From RPRI01 sp051233685 (GTDB lineage Bacteria > Desulfobacterota > Desulfobacteria > Desulfobacterales > RPRI01), in NCBI RefSeq assembly GCF_051233685.1, contig NZ_JBAMMY010000130.1, positions 71,431-135,430 of the forward strand: a stretch of DNA of 64,000 nucleotides, written 5' to 3'. The position numbers were made by a program, and so were the translations under genes. Under the pieces are notes generated by a model. The model saw nothing but the letters and a program-made list of their open reading frames with translations, was not told the origin of the DNA and made no database searches. The first letter of the stretch is position 1. The number at the start of each line of letters is the position of its first letter. Below are positions 55,170 to 63,677 of this stretch, piece by piece.

Positions 55170-55433
55170 ATGAAAAAGCACCACAATATTAAAAACCTGA
55201 GATTTAAAGATAAGAGGCTCTTTTTAACGATTAATGGAGAAGAAAAAAGCTTTCCTTTGCATGATATTTCATACTTACTTGAGAAAGCTTCTGATGAAGA
55301 AAGAAACACCTTTGAAATATCACCCTCCGGATATGGAATACACTGGCCATTGCTGGATGAAGATATTTCTATTGATGGATTACTAAAAATAACACATTCT
55401 CCCTCTCAAAAAAAACTGGTCGCAACCAGTTGA
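55170..55433 (+). CDS. DUF2442-like small protein
   Basis: An 87-residue protein fitting DUF2442: a short strand pair (LRFKDKRLFLTING), a helix (ISYLLEKASDEERNTFE) and the end motif SGYGIHWPLLDEDISIDGLL, in which the acidic WPLLDEDIS core is diagnostic. Members often pair with DUF4160 toxins; none is seen here, but a HEPN/MNT pair is 27 bases upstream. Function unknown. Confidence 0.75.
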   Translation: MKKHHNIKNLRFKDKRLFLTINGEEKSFPLHDISYLLEKASDEERNTFEISPSGYGIHWPLLDEDISIDGLLKITHSPSQKKLVATS

Positions 55434-55530
55434 TCTGAGTTCGGTAATTCCTTCCATGTATACCCCAATATGTATTTACCTTGATTTCAGAACTTACAAT
55501 ACAATTTTATATTGACATGCGGATGCTGTT

Positions 55531-55562
55531 TCGTTAGCCTGTGTTATGCTAAAGGTTAACGA
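55531..55562. promoter_or_regulatory. BirA operator overlapping the biotin promoter
   Basis: TCGTTAGCC and GGTTAACGA are inverted half-sites (one mismatch) with a 14-base spacer, the form of BirA operators. TTGACA at 55512-55517 and TAGCCT at 55535-55540 (17-base spacing) make a plausible promoter that the operator overlaps. The site is nine bases upstream of the birA ATG, so the whole biotin operon is likely repressed when biotin is sufficient. Confidence 0.65.
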
Positions 55563-55568
55563 TAAAAC

Positions 55569-56486
55569 ATGAAAAGCCGGATATTAAAAATTTTACGCTC
55601 AGAAAATAAAATCGTCTCCGGTGAAGAATTAAGTGCAGCGCTGAAAGTATCAAGGGTTTCTGTCTGGAAACATATTCAATCACTTCAGGGATCAGGATAC
55701 AGAATTGTTGCAGGTCCTAAAGGCTACAGGCTTGAGAACTCTCCCGATGCTCTTTTTGCCTGGGAATTTGCTGAAAGACAATCCAATATTCACTATTTTC
55801 CCGAAACATCTTCAACCATGGATATAGCAAGAGATCTGGCGCGTAAAGGTTGCCCGCACTATACCATTGTAATTGCCGGGCGCCAGAAAAAAGGGCGAGG
55901 ACGCTTAAGCCGCATATGGCTTTCTTCAGAAGGCGGCCTTTATTTCACATTGGTTCTCAGGCCTGATATTCCGGCGGCACATGCTTCCCGTATAACCTTT
56001 CTTGCATCTGTGGTGCTGGCGCAGACATTGCGAAAATTATATGACATTGATGCCAAGGTTAAATGGCCAAATGATATCCTTGTGGGAGGGAAAAAAATAT
56101 CGGGGATGCTTTCCGAAATGGAAGCAGAAGCAGATATGGTTTCTTTTATCAATATTGGTATTGGTGTTAATGTAAACAATGATCCTTCAATTAAAGAACC
56201 TGTAGCCACTTCGTTAAAAAAATTGAAAGGTAAGGAATTTTTGCGAAAAGAACTGCTTTCCGTATTTCTGGATGAATTTGAAAACCGGCTGAATACAAAA
56301 TCTTTTGATGATATTATATCACAGTGGAAGCAATATACAATGACTCTGAATCAGCCTGTTAAAATCGTAACATACCGGGATACCTACGAAGGAATTGCTG
56401 TGGATGTTGATGAAAACGGAGCCTTGATATTAAAACTTGAAAACGGCACATTACAAAAGGTGGTTTGTGGAGACTGCTTTCAATAA
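55569..56486 (+). CDS. birA: BirA: biotin operon repressor and biotin-protein ligase
   Basis: A 305-residue two-function protein. Residues 1-60 form a winged helix (VSGEELSAALKVSRVSVWKHI). The ligase domain has GRLSRIWLSSEGGLYF, the catalytic segment KWPNDILVGGKKISGML and a C-terminal SH3-like barrel. It makes biotinyl-AMP, biotinylates carboxylases and, when biotin is plentiful, represses the operon. The helix-turn-helix and the operator just upstream agree. Confidence 0.95.
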   Translation: MKSRILKILRSENKIVSGEELSAALKVSRVSVWKHIQSLQGSGYRIVAGPKGYRLENSPDALFAWEFAERQSNIHYFPETSSTMDIARDLARKGCPHYTIVIAGRQKKGRGRLSRIWLSSEGGLYFTLVLRPDIPAAHASRITFLASVVLAQTLRKLYDIDAKVKWPNDILVGGKKISGMLSEMEAEADMVSFINIGIGVNVNNDPSIKEPVATSLKKLKGKEFLRKELLSVFLDEFENRLNTKSFDDIISQWKQYTMTLNQPVKIVTYRDTYEGIAVDVDENGALILKLENGTLQKVVCGDCFQ

Positions 56487-56500
56487 TATGGTGGTTTATA

Positions 56501-57865
56501 ATGAAGGACATTAATTTATTAAACAAATCGGAACTGCTCGAAAATGATAAAAATCATCTTTGGCATCCATTTACCCAGATGAAGGAATGGGCCCAAACCG
56601 AACCTCTGATAATAGTTGAAGGTGAAGGAAATTATTTAATCGACATAGACGGAAATCGATATTTAGATGGGGTGTCTTCTCTCTGGGCTAATATTCATGG
56701 GCATAAGCGCAAAGAAATCAATCAGGCTATTTCCGGTCAGCTTCAAAAGATATCTCACACAACTCTTCTAGGGCTTACACATCCCAATGCAGTTATTCTG
56801 GCGCAAAATATTTCACAGATCGCACCCGGTAATCTCAAATGGGTATTTTATTCGGAAAGTGGTTCAACCGCAGTTGAGATTGCCCTGAAAATGGCTTTTC
56901 AATATTGGCAAAATTCAGGAAAAGTTAAGAAAACCGGGTTTGTTTGTCTCGGAGAAGGATATCATGGCGACACAATAGGTGCGGTCAGTGTCGGAGGAAT
57001 TGATCTTTTTCACAACATATATTCACCGCTGCTTTTTAAATCCTATAAAGTGCCATCTCCATATTTATACTGCAAAAAGCACAATATCCCGCTTGATAAT
57101 GGTGCAGAGTTTTGTGCGGATGAAGTAAAAAAACTGCTTGAAAAACATCATGAAAAAATTGCAGCCTTTATCATAGAACCGCTCATTCAGGGTGCAGGCG
57201 GCATGCTGCCTTTTCCTCCGGGCTATCTTAATAAAGTAAGGCAATATTGCAGCCAATATGATGTGCTGCTTATTGCAGACGAAGTGGCGGTTGGCTTCGG
57301 ACACACAGGCACAATGTTTGCCTGCGAAAAGGAAAATGTAGAACCTGATATTCTGTGCCTTGGAAAAGGATTAACCGGCGGATATCTTCCGCTTTCAGCC
57401 ACACTTGCTTCCGATAAAATATTTGATGCTTTCTGGGGTGATTATGATCAGCTTAACAGCTTTTTCCACGGTCACACATTCACCGGCAATCCTCTGGCCT
57501 GTGCCGCAGCACTTGCAAGTCTTGATATTTTTGGAAAAGATCAAACACTAAAAAATTTACCTGCTAAAATAAATGCACTGAAAGAAGGCCTGGATGCGCT
57601 TTCAAAACTTGATTTTGTGGGTGATGTCCGCCAGTGCGGGCTTATGGCCGGAGTGGAAATTTTTGAAGATAAAAGCAGGCAAACCCCATTTCCGTTAAAA
57701 AGAAGAACAGGGCATAAAATCTGTTTAGATGTAAGAAATCATGGTCTTATCTTAAGAAACCTTGGCGATGTAATCGTTTTTATGCCTCCTTTGTCAATAA
57801 CCTGCGATGAAATCACACATATGATCGAATCGCTTGAAAAATCCATCCGTAAAATCTGCAAATGA
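56501..57865 (+). CDS. bioA: Adenosylmethionine-8-amino-7-oxononanoate aminotransferase
   Basis: The ATG at 56501 after GGTGG gives 454 residues; a longer frame from 56465 lies within birA. This class III aminotransferase has HLWHPFTQMKEW at the N-terminus (diagnostic of BioA), YHGDTIGAVSVGG, IADEVAVGFGHTG and the PLP Lys in LGKGLTGGYLP. It converts 8-amino-7-oxononanoate to 7,8-diaminononanoate using S-adenosylmethionine as amino donor. It overlaps bioF by four bases. Confidence 0.94.
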   Translation: MKDINLLNKSELLENDKNHLWHPFTQMKEWAQTEPLIIVEGEGNYLIDIDGNRYLDGVSSLWANIHGHKRKEINQAISGQLQKISHTTLLGLTHPNAVILAQNISQIAPGNLKWVFYSESGSTAVEIALKMAFQYWQNSGKVKKTGFVCLGEGYHGDTIGAVSVGGIDLFHNIYSPLLFKSYKVPSPYLYCKKHNIPLDNGAEFCADEVKKLLEKHHEKIAAFIIEPLIQGAGGMLPFPPGYLNKVRQYCSQYDVLLIADEVAVGFGHTGTMFACEKENVEPDILCLGKGLTGGYLPLSATLASDKIFDAFWGDYDQLNSFFHGHTFTGNPLACAAALASLDIFGKDQTLKNLPAKINALKEGLDALSKLDFVGDVRQCGLMAGVEIFEDKSRQTPFPLKRRTGHKICLDVRNHGLILRNLGDVIVFMPPLSITCDEITHMIESLEKSIRKICK

Positions 57866-59061
57866 ACTTTTCAGATAAAAATATTTACCCTGATTCATGG
57901 TCAAGTTTTATGTCGGATTCATTAAACGATCTTAAATCAAAGGGTCTTTACAGAAAATTTCGGGTCCTGGATAATTCTGTTTCCACAAGGGTTAACATTG
58001 ATAACCGTACAGTTGTGCTTTTTTCCTCCAATGACTACTTGGGACTTGCAAGTGATTTGCGCATGAAAGAAGCATCTTCAAAAGCAGCATTATCATGGGG
58101 AACAGGCTCCGGGGCGTCACGGCTAATTTCCGGCAATACAACACTATACACAAAGCTTGAAGAAGCGGTTGCCAGCTTTAAAAAAAGCGAATCCGCTCTT
58201 GTTTTTCCAAGCGGCTATAGCGCCAATGCAGGAGTTATTTCAAGCCTTGCCCAGGAAGGTGATTTAATATTAAGCGATGCCTTAAACCATGCAAGTATTA
58301 TTGATGCATGCAAACTTACAAAAGCCAAAGTTGTTACATATCCTCATTGCGATACCGATTTTGTTAAAGATTACCTGGATAATTCACAAAAGCAGAAAAG
58401 AGTACTAGTTGTTACAGATGGCGTATTCAGCATGACAGGAGAACTTGCCCCGATTCCGCAACTCTGCAAAATCTGCAAACAATACGGGGTGCTTCTTATG
58501 GTTGATGATGCGCATGGAACAGGGGTAACAGGGCCCGAAGGCAGAGGAACTCTTGATTATTATAATTTAAATGAGCCTGGAATAGTTCAGGTCGGTACCT
58601 TCAGCAAGGCATTAGGTGGCCTTGGTGGTTTTGTGGCCGGCTCAAACCTGCTTATAGATTATATAATTAATCACGCAAGGTCACTTATTTACTCAACAGC
58701 TTTACCACCTTCAGTTCTTGCATCAGATTGTGAGGGAATCAGGATTATATCAGAAGACTCATCTTTAAGGATAAAGCTTTTTGAACTGATACATCAACTG
58801 AGAGATGGCCTTGTTTCCTTAGGGTTTCCGGTTTTTCCTGTCCCTATGCCAATTATATCCATACTTATAGGTGATGTTTCGGAAACACTTTCTGTTGCTC
58901 AGTATCTATGGGATAAAGGACTTTATGTTCCGCCTATAAGACCGCCTACAGTAATGCCGGGAGAAAGTTGCCTTAGAATAAGCCTAAGTGCTTTAAATAG
59001 TGCAGAAGATATTGAAAGACTGTTATGGGCTATTAAAGCATATTATAAAAAAGGAAGTTAG
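57862..59061 (+). CDS. bioF: 8-amino-7-oxononanoate synthase
   Basis: A 399-residue PLP enzyme of the alpha-oxoamine synthase family: FSSNDYLGLA, GSGASRLISGNTTLY, VDDAHGTGVTGPEGRG and the PLP-binding Lys in TFSKALGGLGGF. It condenses pimeloyl thioester with alanine. Its substrate source (bioC/bioH or others) is not in this window. Confidence 0.94.
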   Translation: MNFSDKNIYPDSWSSFMSDSLNDLKSKGLYRKFRVLDNSVSTRVNIDNRTVVLFSSNDYLGLASDLRMKEASSKAALSWGTGSGASRLISGNTTLYTKLEEAVASFKKSESALVFPSGYSANAGVISSLAQEGDLILSDALNHASIIDACKLTKAKVVTYPHCDTDFVKDYLDNSQKQKRVLVVTDGVFSMTGELAPIPQLCKICKQYGVLLMVDDAHGTGVTGPEGRGTLDYYNLNEPGIVQVGTFSKALGGLGGFVAGSNLLIDYIINHARSLIYSTALPPSVLASDCEGIRIISEDSSLRIKLFELIHQLRDGLVSLGFPVFPVPMPIISILIGDVSETLSVAQYLWDKGLYVPPIRPPTVMPGESCLRISLSALNSAEDIERLLWAIKAYYKKGS

Positions 59062-59070
59062 AAGATACGG

Positions 59071-59841
59071 ATGAAACAATTTGAAAAAGGTGTTTTTATA
59101 ACGGCAACCGATACAGAAGTTGGCAAAACTTTTGTATCAGCTCTTTTATTAAAGGCTTTGCTTAAACAAAATATAAAGGCCGGCTATTTTAAGCCGGTAG
59201 CAAGCGGATGCCAAACTGAAAATGGTTTTTTGGTCTCTGAAGATCTTTTATATGTGGAAAAATTTACAGGGATTAAAATGGAACATGATCTTCATTGTCC
59301 GGTTCGCTATCAAAAACCTTTAGCTCCTGTGGTTGCCGCAGAGCTTGAGAAAAAGCCTGTAGATCCGGTAAAAATCAAAAAAGCCTTTGAACTCTTAAAA
59401 CAAAAATATTCCGCACTGATAGTAGAAGGTATTGGCGGTGTGATGGTTCCTTTAAGCAAAAATTATCTTGTGCTTGATCTTATAGCCGACTTCAATCTTC
59501 CTGCTCTTATTGTCAGCAGGCCAACACTTGGAACCATCAATCATACATTATTGACAATCAGTGTTTTAAAAAATAAAGGCATTCCCATAGCAGGATTTTT
59601 AACAAACGGCGATAAAGAAGAAAACGATGAAGCAGCCGCCTCCAGTCCGGAAATTATCGCCGGTTTGGGCCGGGTTACCTATCTGGGTCATATTCCCATG
59701 TATAATTTCAAAAAAGATAACCCTGATGACTTTATTGAAAAGAAAGCATTTTTTATCAAAAAGCTTGCTGATGGGATAGCAAGCATTAAGGAAAACAACC
59801 CCCTTGAACCCCCTTTTTTAAGGGGGAAGAAATGGAAATAA
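59071..59841 (+). CDS. bioD: Dethiobiotin synthetase
   Basis: A 256-residue ATPase with the BioD P-loop ATDTEVGKT at residues 12-20, FKPVASGCQ, and VEGIGGVMVPL. It closes the ureido ring with CO2 and ATP. The last ~15 residues (NNPLEPPFLRGKKWK) are foreign to the family and are encoded by a CCCCCTT/AAGGGGG repeat that has read into the gene end. Confidence 0.93.
   Translation: MKQFEKGVFITATDTEVGKTFVSALLLKALLKQNIKAGYFKPVASGCQTENGFLVSEDLLYVEKFTGIKMEHDLHCPVRYQKPLAPVVAAELEKKPVDPVKIKKAFELLKQKYSALIVEGIGGVMVPLSKNYLVLDLIADFNLPALIVSRPTLGTINHTLLTISVLKNKGIPIAGFLTNGDKEENDEAAASSPEIIAGLGRVTYLGHIPMYNFKKDNPDDFIEKKAFFIKKLADGIASIKENNPLEPPFLRGKKWK
59799..59826. repeat. Small CCCCCTT/AAGGGGG repeat forming the bioD 3' end
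   Basis: CCCCCTT (59799-59805) and AAGGGGG (59820-59826) are inverted, with a second CCCCC tract between. When read in frame it gives the PPFLRG-type peptide tail. Such repeats are dispersed in many bacterial genomes; here it extends a housekeeping protein. Confidence 0.6.
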
Positions 59842-59844
59842 ATT

Positions 59845-60843
59845 ATGAACACACCAAACACTGACTTTGGAGAATTTTCCGGAATTTCTCTTTCAGGAAA
59901 AATACTTTCCCGCGAACAATGCCGCCAGGTATTAAACTGTCCTGACACAAAAATACTGGCGCTTCTTGATTCTGCCTATACCGTTCGGTTCCATTATTTT
60001 AAAAACATTGTAAATGTTCAGTTACTGACAAACGCAAAAAGCGGATTATGCAAAGAAGATTGCCATTACTGCTCTCAATCAAGGGTTTCGAAAGCGGATA
60101 TTAAAAAATATCCTTTAATGGCAAAAGACAAACTTGTGGATGAGGCCTTCAAAGCAACAAAATTAAATGCGAAACGGTATTGTATGGCGCTTAGCGGAAC
60201 AGGACCATCCGATAGTGAAATTGATGCTCTTTGTGACATTATCAGCACTGTTAAGAAACAATCGGATATATCACTTTGCTGCTCCACAGGGTTTTTAAAC
60301 ATGGAAAAGGCGAAAAAGCTGAAAGAGGCGGGGCTTGACCGTGTAAATCATAATCTTAACACCAGCAAGCGTTTCCACCCGCAGATGTGTACAACCCATT
60401 CATACCAGGACAGGCTGGATACAATAGCAATATGCCGTAAAGCAGGACTGGAAGTCTGCTCCGGTGGTATTGTGGGTCAGGGAGAAACAGATGAAGATAT
60501 TATAGATTTGCTTTTGGCCTTACGTGAAATAAATGCCGAATCTATTCCAATTAATTTTCTTGTTCCCATAAAAGGGACACCTTTTGAAGATCACACTCAG
60601 AATCTTACTCCGCAACGCTGCCTTAAAATCTTAAGCCTTGCCAGGTTTCTTAACCCTGATAAGGAAATACGTGCGGCAGGCGGGCGTGAATATCATCTTC
60701 GCACATTACAGCCTCTTGCTTTATATGCAGCCAATTCAATATTTGTAGCAGGATATCTCACTACTTCAGGACAAACTGCCCAAGAAGCAAAAGTCATGAT
60801 AGACGATCTGGGTTTTGACAGTGAAATAGAGGTATCGGTTTAG
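59845..60843 (+). CDS. bioB: Biotin synthase
   Basis: A 332-residue radical SAM enzyme. The [4Fe-4S] motif is Cys69, Cys73 and Cys76 (CKEDCHYC) and the BioB-type sequences YCMALSGTGPSD and NHNLNTS are present. It inserts sulfur into dethiobiotin. It is the last gene of the operon, three bases after the bioD stop. Confidence 0.95.
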   Translation: MNTPNTDFGEFSGISLSGKILSREQCRQVLNCPDTKILALLDSAYTVRFHYFKNIVNVQLLTNAKSGLCKEDCHYCSQSRVSKADIKKYPLMAKDKLVDEAFKATKLNAKRYCMALSGTGPSDSEIDALCDIISTVKKQSDISLCCSTGFLNMEKAKKLKEAGLDRVNHNLNTSKRFHPQMCTTHSYQDRLDTIAICRKAGLEVCSGGIVGQGETDEDIIDLLLALREINAESIPINFLVPIKGTPFEDHTQNLTPQRCLKILSLARFLNPDKEIRAAGGREYHLRTLQPLALYAANSIFVAGYLTTSGQTAQEAKVMIDDLGFDSEIEVSV

Positions 60844-61150
60844 GCAGGGTTAATAAAAAGATAGCTCATAAGTTGGTAAGTTCTTAAGTTGATAAGGGAA
60901 GAATAACCTGAGAACATAAAAAGTCATTTTACGGCATAGCTCTTATCTTATGGCCAAGCAGAATTGTTGCGTTGCCCACCCATATGTATATCGGAAACAA
61001 CATAAAGCTCACTAAAAGCCGGCAGATAGTTCATTCTATCAGTCTATCAAGTTCAATATCCATAAAACACATTTTGTTTATATTGTTTAATAAATTGGAC
61101 CCGATCCTAAGCGGTGAATTTTAATGATTGGCCACAAAGCTGCATGGTTA
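60844..61150. other. Intergenic region without a recognised feature
   Basis: The 307 bp between bioB and the convergent GH15-like gene is AT-rich with stop codons in all frames I read. It contains short imperfect repeats (AAGTTGGTAAGTTCTTAAGTTG) but no clear terminator hairpin or gene. Confidence 0.5.
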
Positions 61151-62443
61151 TTAATTTTCCAGGCTGTTTTCCATTGTTTTGAGGGCACACATTAAATTTG
61201 CCTGAGTCCAGTATAGCGGGGTAGGATCGCTGGGCATATAACGGCCATCCTCTAAATAGTAGCTTTCCGGACATAGAAATTCACCAATCCCGTTATCGCA
61301 TCCGGTAATTTGCCCTAAAGAGCGGTTGAGATAGTGAGTTTGTTGCTCAAGGTATTTCTTGTGCTTTGTTTGTTGATATTTCAGGCCAAAAATAACCGAA
61401 ACAACAGGATCAAATATGCACCATTGAGCTTCTTCCCCTTTCTTAAGCAATGAATTTCTTGCTGAGAGATCATCGCTGAAATCGATGGTGCGTGATTCCG
61501 GCGCTAATTGTTTCTTGTAATCGGCAGACCAATAAGAATCTCCCAAATAGCGTCGGATACCATGATCTCCCTGTAAGTTGCTGATTACGTCATCAAGAAT
61601 TTGATCAGCCATGGTATCGCTTACAATATTTAAAGGATAAATCAGAAAAAGTAATGCGGAGTCATACCGCCTGTATTGATTATGATCAGCCTGCAGACAT
61701 TCGGCCGGAAGAATTTGATTAAGTTTTTTCCTGCCTTTATCTATCAGGTTTTGTATCAAATCTAATGAAACGGGTTTGGCGCATGATTCATAATAAACTG
61801 TCAGATATTGTTTCAGAAGCTGTAAAGCCGCAACCACTACGCCAATGCTTGAAGCCGAAATTTTACGGGTTTCCTCCCAATGGCCGCTATCCTCATCATT
61901 CCAGTAACCGATAACCTGCCAGTAATGTGGAAAACGCAACAATATATCCACATCCTCAGCTTTTGGATGCACAGCACCTTCAATGGCCAGTTTGCAATAA
62001 AGCCATAAAAAATATCCCAAAGCATCATTTTGTGCATGAGCCCATTTCTGGTTGATTTCTTCAAGGTTGTTTCCATTAAAGCGGATATGAGGGCGATTCA
62101 TCGGGTTATGATAGTTGGTTTTTCCGGCTATTATTTCATCAAATCTATGCTTGTGATTTCTGAAATACGCCATTAATGAAGTAATGCTTTTTATAGCTGT
62201 GTCTCTTTTGCCTGAGATAAAATGTGCGTGCGCTATATGAATATTATCCCTGACCCAAACGCTCGTATAACCGGTATAAAGCGTTTCCCCTTCTACTTTT
62301 GCGGCAGGAAAAAGACCATTGTCTAATGGCTCAAAGCGAAGCACTCCTTTAAAACGCAAAAAATCATAGAGATCTTTAATATCATCAGAGGTATACTTCG
62401 ATCTGATGAAATCAAGCAGTAATTCATTATGAATTATTAACAT
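61151..62443 (-). CDS. GH15/phosphorylase-kinase-alpha-like (alpha/alpha)6 protein
   Basis: The ATG at 62443 after AGGTAAC gives 430 residues; an upstream TTG at 62494, overlapping the TIR gene, is possible. The sequence reads as a GH15-related barrel: YTSVWVRDNIHIAHAH (the conserved W-RD element), KWAHAQNDALGYFLWLYCKLA, GYWNDEDSGHWEETRKISASSIG and a final PLYWTQANLMCAL. GH15 enzymes and phosphorylase-kinase alpha subunits bind or hydrolyse glucans. No signal peptide is seen, so it acts in the cytoplasm. Its tight link with a TIR-domain gene is unusual. Catalytic activity is uncertain. Confidence 0.7.
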   Translation of the reverse strand: MLIIHNELLLDFIRSKYTSDDIKDLYDFLRFKGVLRFEPLDNGLFPAAKVEGETLYTGYTSVWVRDNIHIAHAHFISGKRDTAIKSITSLMAYFRNHKHRFDEIIAGKTNYHNPMNRPHIRFNGNNLEEINQKWAHAQNDALGYFLWLYCKLAIEGAVHPKAEDVDILLRFPHYWQVIGYWNDEDSGHWEETRKISASSIGVVVAALQLLKQYLTVYYESCAKPVSLDLIQNLIDKGRKKLNQILPAECLQADHNQYRRYDSALLFLIYPLNIVSDTMADQILDDVISNLQGDHGIRRYLGDSYWSADYKKQLAPESRTIDFSDDLSARNSLLKKGEEAQWCIFDPVVSVIFGLKYQQTKHKKYLEQQTHYLNRSLGQITGCDNGIGEFLCPESYYLEDGRYMPSDPTPLYWTQANLMCALKTMENSLEN

Positions 62444-62483
62444 GATGTTACCTGTTTTGTCCGGTATCTGTTTGTCTCTCAAA

Positions 62484-63677
62484 TTAAATATCAATAAGTT
62501 GTAATGCCCTTATATCAATTATTCCTCTGCCCGGTTCTGGTTCGGTAGGAAATTGAGGAACCTTGCCGAATTTCAATATTACAGCTGCAATAACTGAGAA
62601 GTCCGGCCCGTCCGGATCAAGTTTAATATTCCCATCGGATGTAAACTGATGCCAAAGGAGGTTATCGGATAAATCAATCTTTACCGGTTCGCCTCCCCAC
62701 TCATTTTTTCTGACGGAGCAGATGATATATTCCCTCGGATTAAACGCATACTCCCAGTGTTGCATGCGGCCGTTAACGATGCGCACGGAGATACCAACTT
62801 CGTTCAGTGTTTCAGATTTTATACTATCCTGTATTTCTTCCAATGGAATTCGTGCATCAAAGATCAAATATCGCGATCTGTTTTTATTGTGACATGCCAT
62901 TCCATCCTGACAACGAATCGCAATGTTGCAGCCCCATCCGCCTTTGTGATCAAATCGGACTCTTAAAGTTTTTCCGTCTTTAATATTTTCAGCACTTATT
63001 GTATTTGCGAACAAAGAATCAGCCCAGTAAAACTGAACCGCATTTATATTGTGCGCTCCGGCTGTTCTTTTAACATCAAAATTCTGGATCAGAGAGCTAA
63101 CCCTCAAACCGCGCAAACCGTATAGCTTATAATATTCGTCTTCATAGGTAGTTGGCGGTGGGGGCTCAATGGGCTGTCGTGGTTTATTATTGTTGCCGGG
63201 CTGCGGCTGATTTTGAGAACCCAAAAAAATAATGGCCTTTCTGATACCTTCCTGTACATTAAAATACGCTTCATTTTCATCATCCCAATTTGTTACAGGC
63301 TTAATTTTTCCGTCATCGTCGACAGGTAAAGCCTGAATTTTCCCAATAGGGCTAGCTTGCCATGCACAGGATTTTATTACAACCGGAATGACACGGGATA
63401 TATTGGCTTTATGGCGTGATAAAGCCTGTTCCATTTCAATCCTTTCAATATAATCGGAAACAAGAAAAGCATTGGATGCCAGCAACAGGATTATTTCGGC
63501 TTCATTTACCCGCTTTTTAATTTCAACATTCCATTCTGAACCCGGCAAAATTTCCCCGTCATGCCAAACAGTAATCAAGCCTTCTTTTTCTAATAATTTA
63601 AGGTATTCAAGCAGTGTCGAGCAATAATTCTTATCTTTATGAGAGTAGGATACAAAAACTCTTAATGGTTTAGCCAT
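62484..63677 (-). CDS. TIR-domain protein with beta-rich C-terminal domain
   Basis: The ATG at 63677 with AGGAG upstream gives 397 residues, starting just before the TIR domain (VFVSYSHKDKNYCSTLLEYL). The motif SDYIERIEMEQAL (residues 74-86) holds the Glu expected for NAD cleavage. After a Pro-rich linker (about 155-175, QPQPGNNNKPRQPIEPPPP) comes a Trp-rich beta domain of about 220 residues (GGWGCNIAIRCQD, WHQFTSDGNIKL) that resembles a carbohydrate-binding module. Bacterial TIR proteins of this build are often phage-defence NADases; here the C-terminal domain could be the sensor. Paired with the GH15-like gene. Confidence 0.8.
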   Translation of the reverse strand: MAKPLRVFVSYSHKDKNYCSTLLEYLKLLEKEGLITVWHDGEILPGSEWNVEIKKRVNEAEIILLLASNAFLVSDYIERIEMEQALSRHKANISRVIPVVIKSCAWQASPIGKIQALPVDDDGKIKPVTNWDDENEAYFNVQEGIRKAIIFLGSQNQPQPGNNNKPRQPIEPPPPTTYEDEYYKLYGLRGLRVSSLIQNFDVKRTAGAHNINAVQFYWADSLFANTISAENIKDGKTLRVRFDHKGGWGCNIAIRCQDGMACHNKNRSRYLIFDARIPLEEIQDSIKSETLNEVGISVRIVNGRMQHWEYAFNPREYIICSVRKNEWGGEPVKIDLSDNLLWHQFTSDGNIKLDPDGPDFSVIAAVILKFGKVPQFPTEPEPGRGIIDIRALQLIDI

